This document shows positions 9,171-25,088 of a stretch of DNA of 61,399 nucleotides, one piece after another (within the stretch, counting starts at the first letter, position 1; every line of letters starts with the position of its first letter). Both the position numbers and the translations under genes were made by a program. The notes beneath the pieces were generated by a model. That model was not told where the DNA came from and ran no database searches. It saw only the letters and a list, made by a program, of their open reading frames with translations. Where the stretch lies: contig NZ_JACAAX010000040.1 in the NCBI RefSeq assembly GCF_013377085.1, positions 1 to 61,399 of the forward strand, in the 5' to 3' direction. The stretch comes from Rhodoplanes sp. (GTDB lineage Bacteria; Pseudomonadota; Alphaproteobacteria; Rhizobiales; Xanthobacteraceae).

Positions 9171-9949
9171 CACAGCAGCGGCTCCGCCCGCGCCGGGGTG
9201 GCGTACAGCTTGCCGCCGCCGAAATAGGCCGAGACCTTGTCTTCCTCGAGCGCCGTGATCTGGCTCCCGCTCTTGATCGACGGCACGCCGGCGAACTGGC
9301 TGGCCAGCACGGCGTTCACCGAGAGCTGCTTCTGGGTCGCGTCGACATAGGCGAACACGGCCGGCAGCATCACGCTCTTCTTGGCGCCGGTGAGCGCCAC
9401 CTCGTAGTAGCGCACGATCGGCTCGGCCCGATCGATCCACAGCTCGGTCACCGTGCCGGCAACCTCGCCGTCGGCCGCGACGACCTCGTAGCCGCGCGGA
9501 TCGGGATCGTTCTCGTCGACCCAATGATCGGTCGCGACGCGCAGCGGCACGATCCGAGCCTCACCGGCCCAGGTGAGGTCCGGCTTGTCGGCACGCAGGG
9601 CATAGGAGGCCGGGCCGACGCCGTCACGCATCGGATCGCCGACCGGCTCGAAGGGCGAGCCGAGATGCGGGCCGGGCTTCACCCGGGTCTCGGCCGGAAC
9701 CGGCGCGCTCGACGGCACCGTCACGGTCTCGCCGTCGGGCAGCAGGTAGGTCTTGGGCGAAGGCGGCGTCGGCCAGCCCTGCACGGTGATCTGGCCGCCG
9801 GAGGCGACGGTGCGGTCGGAATCGAGCGGGTAGCCTTCCCGCTTGTCCTCGCGCCGGAGATAGAAGATCAGGCCGGCAAAAAAGATCCAGAAGGCGTAGA
9901 GAACGACTTGAGCGACGTCCATGTAGCCAGTGAAGGCGCCGGTTTGCAT
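9170..9949 (-). CDS. puhA: Reaction centre H subunit
   Basis: A 259-residue protein starting MQTGAFTGYMDVAQVVLYAF with the single transmembrane helix up to LIFYLRREDKREGYPL, then the soluble PRC-barrel-type domain (YEVVAADGEVAGTVTELWID). It caps the cytoplasmic face of the L/M reaction centre and shapes proton transfer to QB. Its length fits the family. It lies 23 nt after lhaA and is coupled to puhB. Confidence 0.97.
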   Translation of the reverse strand: MQTGAFTGYMDVAQVVLYAFWIFFAGLIFYLRREDKREGYPLDSDRTVASGGQITVQGWPTPPSPKTYLLPDGETVTVPSSAPVPAETRVKPGPHLGSPFEPVGDPMRDGVGPASYALRADKPDLTWAGEARIVPLRVATDHWVDENDPDPRGYEVVAADGEVAGTVTELWIDRAEPIVRYYEVALTGAKKSVMLPAVFAYVDATQKQLSVNAVLASQFAGVPSIKSGSQITALEEDKVSAYFGGGKLYATPARAEPLL

Positions 9950-9972
9950 GAAAGACCTCCGCGCAATAATGG

Positions 9973-11424
9973 CTAGCCGGGAAATTCGGCCAGACCAAAC
10001 TTCAGGGAAGATTGCCCCTTCTCGCCCGCTGGTCGAACGAGCGGTCCGATGGCAATCAGGGTGATGAACAGCAGTCCAATTTCGATGTGGTAGACGACGC
10101 CGTAGGCGGCCGAGACATCGGAGAGCGCCGCCCCCAGCACGCCCTGCGCCGAGAGGCTGCCGACGACGTCACGGATCGCCCCGCCGAGCGCGATGGCGAC
10201 GCCGGAAGACGTCGCCTGCACGGCCCCCCAGGCGCCGAGCGCGAGCCCGCTCTCGCCCTCGCGGCCGAGCGCCATCGCGGCCGTGAGGGTGCCGACCGAG
10301 AACAGTCCGCCGCCAAAGCCGATCAACGCCGTGCCGATGCGGAACAGCACCGGCGATTCGGTCGGCGCCGAGAACACAACGGCCGAGAAGGCGACAACGC
10401 CGGCGACTGCGCCCCAGCCGGCGAGCCGGTAGGGATCGACACCGCGCGAGAGCAGGCGGGCGGCGAGCGCGAAGCCGACCAGGCTGCCGGCCGACATCAG
10501 CGCGGTGAGCAGCGTGGTGGCGCCGACAGACAGATGCAGGACCTGCCCGCCATAAGGCTCGAGCAGGATGTCCTGCATGCTGAACCCGGCGGTTCCGCAG
10601 CCGACGGCGATCAGCATCCGGGTCGATCGTCCGCCCTGGCTGAACGCCTGCCAGGACTCGCGGAACGACGGCTCCTTTCCCTCGAGACGAGCATTGCGCG
10701 AGGGATCGCGCGGCTCCTGTTTCCACAGCGCCACGCTGTTGAGGATCATGGTGACCAGCGCGGCGCCCTGGATCATCTGGATCAGCCGGAACGGGCTGAA
10801 CTCGGTGAGCCACTGGCCGTAGACGAGCGACGAGCCGACCATGCCGACCAGCAGCATCACATACAGGAAGGCGACGACGCGCGGCCGCTTGTCCTCGGGG
10901 GCGAGGTCGGTGGCGAGCGCCAGGCCGGCCGTCTGGGTGGTGTGCAGGCCGGCGCCGACCAGCAGGAAGGCGAGCGCCGCGCCGACATGGCCGATCCAGG
11001 TCGGCCCATGCGAGTCGCCGGTGAGGATCAAGAGCGCGAACGGCATGATGGCGAAGCCGCCGAACTGCAGCATGGTGCCGCCCCAGATGTAGGGGACGCG
11101 GCGCCAGCCGAGCGCCGAGCGGCGGTTGTCCGACTTGAAGCCGATCAAGGCGCGGAACGGTGCGAACACCAGCGGCAGCGACACCATCAGGGCGACCAGC
11201 CAGCTCGGCACGCCCATCTCGACGATCATGACCCGGTTGAGCGTGCCGTTGAGCAGCACCATCGCCATGCCGACCGACACCTGGAACAGCGACAGCCGCA
11301 AGAGCCGGCCCATCGGCAGCGCCTTGGTGGAGACGTCGGCGAACGGCAGGAACTGCGGTCCGAGCGTCCCGAGGATCCCGAGGAACGAGCTGCCGAGCTT
11401 TCCGGGTCGCTTTTGTTTCGTCAT
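9973..11424 (-). CDS. lhaA: Light-harvesting 1 assembly / BChl delivery protein (PucC family MFS)
   Basis: A 483-residue major-facilitator-like protein with about 12 membrane segments. Family hallmarks include LNRVMIVEMGVPSWLVALMV, GFKSDNRRSALGWRRVPYIW and GFSMQDILLEPYGGQVL. LhaA/PucC proteins assist LH1 assembly, probably by shepherding bacteriochlorophyll. Its ATG overlaps the bchM stop (ATGA). The bchM-lhaA-puhA order is the standard one in purple bacteria. Confidence 0.94.
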   Translation of the reverse strand: MTKQKRPGKLGSSFLGILGTLGPQFLPFADVSTKALPMGRLLRLSLFQVSVGMAMVLLNGTLNRVMIVEMGVPSWLVALMVSLPLVFAPFRALIGFKSDNRRSALGWRRVPYIWGGTMLQFGGFAIMPFALLILTGDSHGPTWIGHVGAALAFLLVGAGLHTTQTAGLALATDLAPEDKRPRVVAFLYVMLLVGMVGSSLVYGQWLTEFSPFRLIQMIQGAALVTMILNSVALWKQEPRDPSRNARLEGKEPSFRESWQAFSQGGRSTRMLIAVGCGTAGFSMQDILLEPYGGQVLHLSVGATTLLTALMSAGSLVGFALAARLLSRGVDPYRLAGWGAVAGVVAFSAVVFSAPTESPVLFRIGTALIGFGGGLFSVGTLTAAMALGREGESGLALGAWGAVQATSSGVAIALGGAIRDVVGSLSAQGVLGAALSDVSAAYGVVYHIEIGLLFITLIAIGPLVRPAGEKGQSSLKFGLAEFPG

Positions 11425-12118
11425 GTCGGCAGCAACTCCAGGGCTTGCGACGTGTAGAACCCGACCGCGATGCGGCGTGTCCGGCCCGGCCGCCAGCCGG
11501 CGAGCTCCGGCTCGGCCATGAGCAGCTCACGCAGCCGCTCCTCGCGCACCGGCTCGATCGACGGCGCCCGGTCGCCGCGCGGGAAGAAGCCGCCGACGAA
11601 ATGCATCAGCGCCAGCGCCCTCGTGCGCGGCGCGAAGGTGAACACCACCGACTTGTCGGCCCGGCTGGCGAGGCCGGCAATGGCACGCGAGGCGTCCTCG
11701 GCGCGGTAGTGGATGATCGAGTCCATCGCGACGACGTGATCAAATCGGCCGAACGCCGGCGACAGCATGTCGCCGGCGATGAACTCGACCCGGCCGGCGA
11801 GATCCGGCGGGATGCGCTCGCGGGCGAGGTCGAGCAGGGTCGGCGAGAGATCGACGGCGACCACCTCGGCGCCGCGCCGCGCCGCCTCGATCGACAGCAT
11901 GCCGGGGCCGCACCCCGCATCGAGCAGGCGGCGGCCGGTGAGATCGGCGGGCAGCCAGTCGAGCAGCGTGGCGCGCATGGCGTCGCGCCCCGCCCGCACG
12001 GTCGCGCGGATGCCGCTGACCGGCGCGTCCGAGGTCAGTCGCGCCCAGGCGGCGGAAGCCGTACGATCGAAATACGCTTCGATCTCGCCGCGTCGCTCCT
12101 GGTAGGTCTCGCCCTGCA

Positions 12119-12119
<1 letters not shown>
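11421..12119 (-). CDS. bchM: Mg-protoporphyrin IX methyltransferase
   Basis: The SAM-binding motif I, RRLLDAGCGPGMLSIEAARR, and the following VVAVDLSPTLLDLAR mark a class I methyltransferase; FDHVVAMDSIIHYRAED is typical of BchM. It methylates the ring C propionate of Mg-protoporphyrin IX before ring E closure. It has 232 residues from ATG at 12119, which overlaps the bchL stop (TGATG). An upstream 25-codon extension of the frame lies inside bchL and is not used here. Confidence 0.95.
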
Positions 12120-16621
<4,502 letters not shown>

Positions 16622-16650
<29 letters not shown>

Positions 16651-18298
16651 ACAGCGTCTCGACTGTGATCAGGGACACACCGCGATCCTGCGCGAAGCGC
16701 TCGGTGTTGCGGCGGGCTTTTCCACGCACGAAGAAGGGGATCTTGTGCAGTTCCTTCTCGGCGTCGGCGGCCCAGCAAAGCGGGGGTGAAACCGGCTGAC
16801 CGCCTGCCGACGGCGCCGGTGAGTCTTGCACGGCGGTGCTCGCGGCCGGCGCGGCCGCGACGGGTCCGGCCATCGCGGCGACCGGTTCGACGACGGGGGT
16901 GGTCGGCGCCTCCGCCGCGAGCGGCGGGGCGTCGCCGCGCGCCGGCGCGGCATGCGAGCCGAGATGCGAGGGCGCCGCATCCGCGTGGAACTCGAAGTCC
17001 TCGCGGAACATCGCCAGCAGATGCTCCTCGAGCCCCATCATCAGCGGGTGCACGAAGGTGTCGAACACCACATTGGCGCCTTCGAAGCCCATCTGGGGCG
17101 AGTAGCGCGCCGGGAAATCCTGCACATGCACGGGCGCCGAGATGACGGCGCAGGGCACGCCGAGGCGCTTGGCCGTGTGGCGCTCCATCTGGGTGCCGAG
17201 CACCAGCTCGGGATGCAGCGCCGCGATCGCCTCCTCGACCTCGAGATAGTCGTCGGTGATCAGCGGCTCGACGCCGTATTTGGCCGCGGCGGCCCGGACC
17301 TCGCGGGCGAACTCGCGCGAGTATGTGCCCAGCCCCACCACCTCGAAGCCGAGCTCGTCGGCGGCGATGCGGGCGGCGGCGACCGCGTGGGTGGCGTCGC
17401 CGAACACGAAGACGCGCTTGCCGGTCAGATAGGTCGAGTCGACCGAGCGCGCATACCACGGCGCCCGGCTCGGCGCGCCGGCCAGCACCGGCGCCGGATC
17501 GACGCCGGCGAGGGCCGCCACCTCGGCGACGAAGTCGGTGGTGGCGCCGAAGCCGATCGGCACCGTCCTGGTCGACTTCTGGCCGAAGTTTTTCTCCAGC
17601 CACTGCGCCGCCTGGTAGCCGATCTCGGGATACAGCACGACGTTGAAGTCGGCCTCGCCGATCCGCGCGATGTCGGCCGGCGACGCCCCGAGGGGCGCGA
17701 CGACATTCACGGTGACGCCAAGCCGGTGGAGCAGGCCGGTGACTTCGTGAACGTCGTCGCGGTGCCGGAAGCCGAGTGCGGTCGGCCCGAGGATGTTGCA
17801 GCGCGGGGCCTCGCCGGGTCCGCGCGCCGTCCGCTTGGAGCCGGGCGGCGGCGCGACGGGTCCTGCGAGCGTGCGGACGATCCGATAGAACGTCTCGGCC
17901 GCACCCCAATTTTCCTTGCGCTGATACGCAGGCAGCTCGAGCGGAATCACCGGCACCGGCAGACCCAGCGCGTGGGCGAGCCCGCCCGGATCGTCCTGGA
18001 TCAGCTCGGCCGTGCAGGACGCGCCGACCAGGAGCGCCTGCGGACGGAACCGCTCGTACGCCTCCTTGACGGAGGTCTTGAACAGCTCGGCGGTGTCGCC
18101 GCCGAGATCGCGGGCCTGAAACGTCGTGTAGGTGACGGGCGGACGCTTCGCGGCGCGTTCGATCATGGTGAACAGCAGGTCGGCATAGGTGTCGCCCTGC
18201 GGTGCGTGCAGCACGTAGTGGACGCCCTCCATGGCGGTGGCGACGCGCATCGCGCCGACATGGGGAGGAGCCTCGTAGGTCCACACGGTGAGCTGCAT
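16622..18298 (-). CDS. bchB: Dark-operative protochlorophyllide reductase subunit B
   Basis: 558 residues starting [20 protein letters not shown]. Asp36 (APQGD) matches the unusual aspartate ligand of the BchNB [4Fe-4S] cluster. Substrate-site segments such as [20 protein letters not shown] and [19 protein letters not shown] are present. Residues ~440-500 form an Ala/Pro/Val-rich linker that connects the catalytic body to the short C-terminal domain ([20 protein letters not shown]). The gene starts 4 nt after the bchN stop. Confidence 0.96.
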
Positions 18299-18302
18299 GG
18301 CC

Positions 18303-20275
<1,973 letters not shown>

Positions 20276-20309
20276 CGCGCCGCTCCTTGCGCGTGCCACT
20301 GTGAAAGGC

Positions 20310-20338
20310 AGCCTAGGATGCTTCCCCGACAGTGTCAA
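20310..20338 (-). promoter_or_regulatory. Sigma70-like promoter of the bchF-puhE operon with a near-consensus PpsR site
   Basis: Read on the minus strand: TTGACA (20333-20338), a 17-bp spacer, then TAGGCT (20310-20315). The -35 is a perfect match. On the plus strand TGTCAACAATTCTGTACG (20333-20350) matches TGT-N12-ACA at five of six defined bases and overlaps the -35 box, so PpsR-type repression is plausible. Transcription would begin about 28 bases before the ATG at 20275. Confidence 0.7.
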
Positions 20339-20360
20339 CAATTCTGTACGTAAACTAAAC

Positions 20361-20389
20361 TTGACTGTTCGTCCCCACGGGCTTTAACT
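20361..20389 (+). promoter_or_regulatory. Candidate weak promoter of aerR
   Basis: TTGACT (20361-20366), 17 bp, TTAACT (20384-20389), then AGAGGG and the ATG at 20408. The -10 box is poor, so this is tentative. If real, the initiation site would be almost on top of the ribosome binding site. Confidence 0.3.
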
Positions 20390-20407
20390 TGTTGAGAGGG
20401 CGTGTCC

Positions 20408-21346
20408 ATGGCCGAAGCGAGACCCCAATTGGCGGCGAGGGATTTGTGGGACAATACGAACGCCTACGTGTCGGGTGACGGCTCGGCCGCCGATCCGCAC
20501 CATGCCGGCGAGCAATATCGATCGGCCGACCTGTCCCGCTTCGATCCGCACCGCATGGGCGAGGCCCATCGCACCGCATCGGGGACATCGCCGGTGAACC
20601 GCGCCGTCGAGTTCCACATCGTCCCGAAGCTCGTGCTGGCCCATACGGGCCGCTGCGACGCCGGCCCGCAGGCCCATCCGCTCGGGTCCGAGGAGGTCGC
20701 CGAGCTGACCGACCGCGTGCTCGCCGGCGACGACGCCGGGGCGCTTGCCTTCGTCGAAGCCGTGCTGGCCCGCGGCATGCCGGTCGAACGGATCTATCTC
20801 GACGTGCTGGCGCCCACGGCCCGCCGGCTCGGCCAGATGTGGCACGACGACGCCTGCGACTTCACCCAGGTGACGCTCGGCCTGTGGCGCCTGCACCGGG
20901 TTCTGCGCGAGTTCAGCGCCGCCTTCGGCAGCGAGGTCGAGCACCAGCAGGACGGCCTGCCGGTGCTGCTGGTGCCGGTCCCGGGCGAGCAGCACACCTT
21001 CGGCCTCGCCATGGTGGCGGAGTTCTTCCGCCGCGCCGGCTGGCTGGTGTGGGACGCCCCGGTCCCGGCCCGTGACGATCTCGTCACGATGGTGCGCTCC
21101 GAATGGTTCGCCGTGGTCGGTTTCTCCTTGAGCTGCGAATCCCGGCTGGAGGCACTCGCCTCTTGCATTCAGCTTGTTCGCCGCGAATCCTGCAATCGCT
21201 CGGTCGGCATCCTGGTGGGCGGCCGAGTCTTCGCCGAGCATCCGGACTATGTCGCCCGGGTCGGCGCCGATGTGGCGGCGTCCGATGCCCGGCAGGCACC
21301 CATTCAGGCGCAGAGTCTCGTCGCCGCGCTGGCACACCGGATCTGA
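20408..21346 (+). CDS. aerR: AerR/PpaA-type cobalamin-binding antirepressor
   Basis: 312 residues. The N-terminal ~95 residues are variable. A helical cap domain follows (LAPTARRLGQMWHDDACDFT, VTLGLWRLHRVLREF), then a B12-binding Rossmann domain carrying GEQHTFGLAMVAEFFRRAGW; its His corresponds to the axial cobalt ligand of AerR and the CarH/MetH class. AerR binds B12 and antagonises CrtJ/PpsR in light. ATG at 20408 has AGAGGG seven bases upstream; a GTG at 20402 is too close to that element. It stands 70 bases before ppsR1, the usual pairing. Confidence 0.9.
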   Translation: MAEARPQLAARDLWDNTNAYVSGDGSAADPHHAGEQYRSADLSRFDPHRMGEAHRTASGTSPVNRAVEFHIVPKLVLAHTGRCDAGPQAHPLGSEEVAELTDRVLAGDDAGALAFVEAVLARGMPVERIYLDVLAPTARRLGQMWHDDACDFTQVTLGLWRLHRVLREFSAAFGSEVEHQQDGLPVLLVPVPGEQHTFGLAMVAEFFRRAGWLVWDAPVPARDDLVTMVRSEWFAVVGFSLSCESRLEALASCIQLVRRESCNRSVGILVGGRVFAEHPDYVARVGADVAASDARQAPIQAQSLVAALAHRI

Positions 21347-21416
21347 TCGGAGCGACACGCCACCGACCAGGACGGACTGCCGGCCGGCGACGGCCCGAAA
21401 GAGGAACTGGTCGGAC

Positions 21417-22841
21417 GTGAGCGGCTTCAGAGCGCCGACAGAGTCGTTGGGTGATCTCGACGTGAAAGCGGCGGCGATCCTGGTCGCGGCCGCTGCCGAC
21501 GTCGCCCTGGTCGTCACCGGCAACGGCGTCATCCGCGACATGGCCTGCCAGAGCGAGGAGCTCCTGGCGGCCCTCGAAGGCCAGCGCCCGTGGCTCGGCC
21601 AGTCCTTCGCCGACACCGTGACGGTGGAGAGCCGGCCCAAGGTCGAGGCGCTGCTGCGCGATGCCTCCGACCAGGCGACCCAGCGCCGGCAGGTGAACCA
21701 TCCCTCCACCCGCGGCGCCGATGTCCCTATTCTCTATTCGGCGGTGCGGATCGGCTCGCTCGGGCCGCTGGTCGCGGTCGGCCGCGACCTGCGCCCGGTG
21801 GCCGAGCTGCAGCAGCGGCTGGTCGAGGCGCAGCAGGCGATGGAGCGCGACTACACGCGGCTCCGCCACGCCGAGACGCGCTACCGCCTCTTGTTCCAGA
21901 TGTCGCCCGAGCCGGTGCTGATCGTCGACGCCGCCTCGCAGCGCGTCGTCGAGGCCAATCCGGCCGCCACCCAGATGTTCGGCGATGTCGGCCGCCGGGT
22001 GGTCGGGCGGCCCCTGCTCGAGGCCTTCGAGTCCGACACGGTGCCGGCCGTGCAGGCGCTGCTCGCCGGCGTGCGCTCGGCCGGGCGGGCCGACTCGACG
22101 CGCGCGCGCCTCGCCGACTCGTCCCGCGCCGCCTTCGTCTCCGCCTCGCTGTTCCGCCAGGAGAACGCATCGCTGTTCCTGGTCCGCCTGTCGCTGGCCG
22201 AGCGCGACGGCGCCCCCGCCGGCACCGAGGGCAAGGTCAAGCTCCTGCGCTTCATCGAGCATGCGCCCGACGGCCTCGTCGTCACCGACCGCGACGGCCA
22301 CGTGATATCGGCCAATCCGGCCTTTCTCGACCTCGCCCAGCTCGCCAGCGAGGAGCAGGCGCGCGGCGAGTCGCTGGAGCGCTGGCTCGGCCGCTCCGGC
22401 GTCGACCTCAACGTGCTGATCGCCAATCTGCGCCAGATCGGCTCGGTGCGGCTGTTCGCCACCACGCTGCGGGGCGAGCTCGGGGCGCAGGCCGATGTCG
22501 AGATCTCCGCCGCCGCGGTCGCCAACGGGGCCGAGCCCTTCTACGGCTTCACGGTCCGCAATGTCGGGCGGCGGCTGCCCGCGGACGCCCGCGCCGGCCG
22601 CGAGATGCCGCGCTCGGTCGACCAGCTCACCGAGCTGGTCGGGCGGGTGTCGCTGAAGGAGCTGGTGCGCGAGGCGACCGACGTGGTCGAGCGCCTGTGC
22701 ATCGAGGCGGCGCTCGAGCTGACCGGCAACAACCGCGCCTCGGCCTCCGAGATGCTGGGCCTGTCCCGGCAGAGCCTCTACGTGAAGCTGCGCCGCTACG
22801 GCCTCGCGGACGCCGCCGACCAGGGCGAGAGCGACGCATGA
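21417..22841 (+). CDS. ppsR1: PpsR/CrtJ photosynthesis repressor, paralogue 1 (cysteine-containing)
   Basis: 474 residues from GTG at 21417. The layout is N-terminal PAS, a long Q-linker helix (ELQQRLVEAQQAMERDYTRL), PAS1 (EPVLIVDAASQRVVEANPAA), PAS2 (PDGLVVTDRDGHVISANPAF), and a Fis-type helix-turn-helix ending LGLSRQSLYVKLRRYGL. Cysteines lie near residue 43 and just before the HTH (VERLCIEAALEL), the position of the redox-active Cys in Rhodobacter PpsR. It represses bch, crt and antenna promoters under oxygen. AGAGGA is 12 bases upstream, so the exact start is uncertain. The stop overlaps bchG (ATGA). Confidence 0.92.
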   Translation: MSGFRAPTESLGDLDVKAAAILVAAAADVALVVTGNGVIRDMACQSEELLAALEGQRPWLGQSFADTVTVESRPKVEALLRDASDQATQRRQVNHPSTRGADVPILYSAVRIGSLGPLVAVGRDLRPVAELQQRLVEAQQAMERDYTRLRHAETRYRLLFQMSPEPVLIVDAASQRVVEANPAATQMFGDVGRRVVGRPLLEAFESDTVPAVQALLAGVRSAGRADSTRARLADSSRAAFVSASLFRQENASLFLVRLSLAERDGAPAGTEGKVKLLRFIEHAPDGLVVTDRDGHVISANPAFLDLAQLASEEQARGESLERWLGRSGVDLNVLIANLRQIGSVRLFATTLRGELGAQADVEISAAAVANGAEPFYGFTVRNVGRRLPADARAGREMPRSVDQLTELVGRVSLKELVREATDVVERLCIEAALELTGNNRASASEMLGLSRQSLYVKLRRYGLADAADQGESDA

Positions 22842-23737
22842 GCATATCGACCACCGCGCAGGTGCCGGCACCGTCTGCCGTGCTCGAGCTCTTGAAGCCG
22901 ATCACCTGGTTTCCGCCCATGTGGGCGTTCGCCTGCGGCGTGGTGTCGTCCGGCGTCGCCGTGTCGTCGCGCTGGCCCGTGTTGGTCGCCGGCATCGTGC
23001 TGTGCGGCCCGCTGCTGGTCGCCACCAGCCAGGTGATCAACGACTGGTTCGACCGCCATGTCGACGCCATCAACGAGCCCAACCGGCCGATCCCGTCGGG
23101 CCGCATCCCGGGCCGCTGGGGCCTCTGGCTCGCCGTCCTGTGGACCGCGATGTCGCTCGCCCTGGCGAGCCAGCTCGGCGACTGGGTGTTCGGCGCCGCC
23201 GCCGTCGGCCTGGTGCTCGCCTGGATCTACAGCGCGCCGCCGATCCGGCTGAAGCAGAACGGCTGGTACGGCAACGCCGCCTGCGCCGTCACCTATGAGG
23301 GCTTCGCCTGGTTCACGGGCGCCGCCGTGATGATCGGCGGCCTGCCGGACTGGCGCATCGTGACGCTGGCGTTCCTCTACAGCGCCGGCGCCCACGGCAT
23401 CATGACGCTCAACGACTTCAAGTCGATCGAGGGCGACATCCGCACCGGCGTGCGCTCGCTGCCGGTGCAGCTCGGCGTCGACCCCGCCGCGCGGCTCGCC
23501 TGCATCGTCATGGCGGTGCCGCAGGCGATCGTCATCGCGCTGCTGCTCGCCTGGGGCCGGCCGCTCCAGGCCGCGATCGTCACGGCCGTGCTGATCGCAC
23601 AGGGACTCCTGGCGGTGCGCTTCCTGCGCGCGCCGATCGCCAAGGCCACCTGGTTCAGCGGGCTGGGCGTGGCGCTCTATGTCCTCGGCATGATGGCGAG
23701 CGCGGTCGCGGTCGCGGCCTTCGGAGCACCCGCATGA
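22838..23737 (+). CDS. bchG: Bacteriochlorophyll synthase
   Basis: A 299-residue UbiA-type prenyltransferase with about eight membrane segments. The first Asp-rich motif reads NDWFDRHVDAINEPNRPIPS and the second region LNDFKSIEGDIRTGVRSLPV; YSAPPIRLKQNGWYGN is also typical. It esterifies bacteriochlorophyllide a with geranylgeranyl diphosphate in the membrane. It is coupled to ppsR1 upstream and to the PucC-family gene downstream through ATGA overlaps. Confidence 0.96.
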   Translation: MSISTTAQVPAPSAVLELLKPITWFPPMWAFACGVVSSGVAVSSRWPVLVAGIVLCGPLLVATSQVINDWFDRHVDAINEPNRPIPSGRIPGRWGLWLAVLWTAMSLALASQLGDWVFGAAAVGLVLAWIYSAPPIRLKQNGWYGNAACAVTYEGFAWFTGAAVMIGGLPDWRIVTLAFLYSAGAHGIMTLNDFKSIEGDIRTGVRSLPVQLGVDPAARLACIVMAVPQAIVIALLLAWGRPLQAAIVTAVLIAQGLLAVRFLRAPIAKATWFSGLGVALYVLGMMASAVAVAAFGAPA

Positions 23738-25083
23738 CCCCTGCCCCGCTCGGCTTTCTCGGCATTGTCCGGCTCGGGCTGGTGCAGACGGCGCTCGGCG
23801 CCATCGTGGTGCTGACCACCTCGACGCTCAACCGCGTCATGGTGGTCGAGTTCGCACTGCCGGCGATGCTGCCCGGTGCCCTGGTGGCGATCCATTACGC
23901 CGTCCAGGTGCTGCGACCGCGCTGGGGCTACGGCTCCGACACCGGCGGCCGGCAGACGCCGTGGATCATCGGCGGCATGGCGACGCTCGCCGCCTCCGGC
24001 GCCCTCGCCGCGGTCGGCACGGCGCTGCTCGGGACCAGCCCGCTCGCCGGCATCGCCGTCACGGCGCTCGCCTTTCTCGGCATCGGCATCGGCGTCGGCG
24101 CGGCCGGCACCTCGCTGCTGGTTCTGCTCGCCAAGCGGGTCCATCCGGAGCGCCGCGCCGCCGCCGCCACCATCGTCTGGGTGATGATGATCGTCGGCTT
24201 CATCGTCACGGCCGGCGGCGCTGGCCATCTGCTCGATCCGTTCTCGCCGTCGCGGCTGGTCGTGGTCGCCTCCAGCGTGTCGGCGATCGCCATCGTGCTC
24301 TCGACCGTCGCGGTGTGGGGCATCGAAGGATCCGCGCCGCCAGCCCCGGCCGCCGTCGACGAGGGCCGCAAGACCGCCTTCCGCGAGGCGCTCGCCCAGG
24401 TCTGGGCCGAGCCGGAGGCGCGCCGCTTCTCGGTCTTCGTGTTCGTCTCGATGCTCGCCTACAGCGCCCAGGACCTGATCCTCGAGCCGTTTGCCGGCAC
24501 GGTGTTCGGCTTTTCGCCGGGCGATTCCACCAAGCTCTCCGGCGTGCAGCACTCGGGCGTGCTGATCGGCATGGTGACGGTCGGTATCGCCGGCACGGGC
24601 CGCTTCGGCCGGACGCTGGCCTCGATGCGGGGCTGGTGCATCGGCGGCTGCATCGCCTCGGCGGTGGCGCTGTCGAGCCTGGCGCTCGGCTCGCTCGCCG
24701 GGCCGGGCTGGCCGCTGCGCGCCTGCGTGTTCATGCTCGGCGTCACCAACGGCGCCTATGCGGTCGCTGCCATCGGCTCGATGATGGGGCTGGCCAGCGA
24801 GGGCCGCGAGCACCGCGAGGGAGTGCGCATGGGCCTGTGGGGCGCCGCCCAGGCGATCTCCTTCGGGCTCGGCGGCTTCGCCGGCACGCTGGCGAGCGAC
24901 GTCGCCCGCGCGCTGCTCGGCTCCCCCGTGTCCGCCTATGCCACCGTCTTCGCGCTGGAGGCCGCGCTGTTCCTGGTGTCGGCCGTGCTGGCCGCCCGGG
25001 TGCATCCCGGTCGCATCCGCGAAGACACCATCGACTTGAGCCAGGGCGACGTCGTCTACGCGCCCGCCGAGGCAGGGAGGTAG
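23734..25083 (+). CDS. PucC-family MFS protein (Bch2/ORF428 type)
   Basis: 449 residues, about 12 membrane segments, with LNRVMVVEFALPAMLPGALV, GYGSDTGGRQTPWIIGG and AYSAQDLILEPFAGTVFGFS. It is a paralogue of LhaA. Members between bchG and bchP (called Bch2 or ORF428) are thought to handle bacteriochlorophyll or its intermediates, but the transported molecule is not established. It overlaps bchG by ATGA and stops 5 nt before bchP, so the three should be co-translated. Confidence 0.92.
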   Translation: MTPAPLGFLGIVRLGLVQTALGAIVVLTTSTLNRVMVVEFALPAMLPGALVAIHYAVQVLRPRWGYGSDTGGRQTPWIIGGMATLAASGALAAVGTALLGTSPLAGIAVTALAFLGIGIGVGAAGTSLLVLLAKRVHPERRAAAATIVWVMMIVGFIVTAGGAGHLLDPFSPSRLVVVASSVSAIAIVLSTVAVWGIEGSAPPAPAAVDEGRKTAFREALAQVWAEPEARRFSVFVFVSMLAYSAQDLILEPFAGTVFGFSPGDSTKLSGVQHSGVLIGMVTVGIAGTGRFGRTLASMRGWCIGGCIASAVALSSLALGSLAGPGWPLRACVFMLGVTNGAYAVAAIGSMMGLASEGREHREGVRMGLWGAAQAISFGLGGFAGTLASDVARALLGSPVSAYATVFALEAALFLVSAVLAARVHPGRIREDTIDLSQGDVVYAPAEAGR

Positions 25084-25088
25084 GGACC

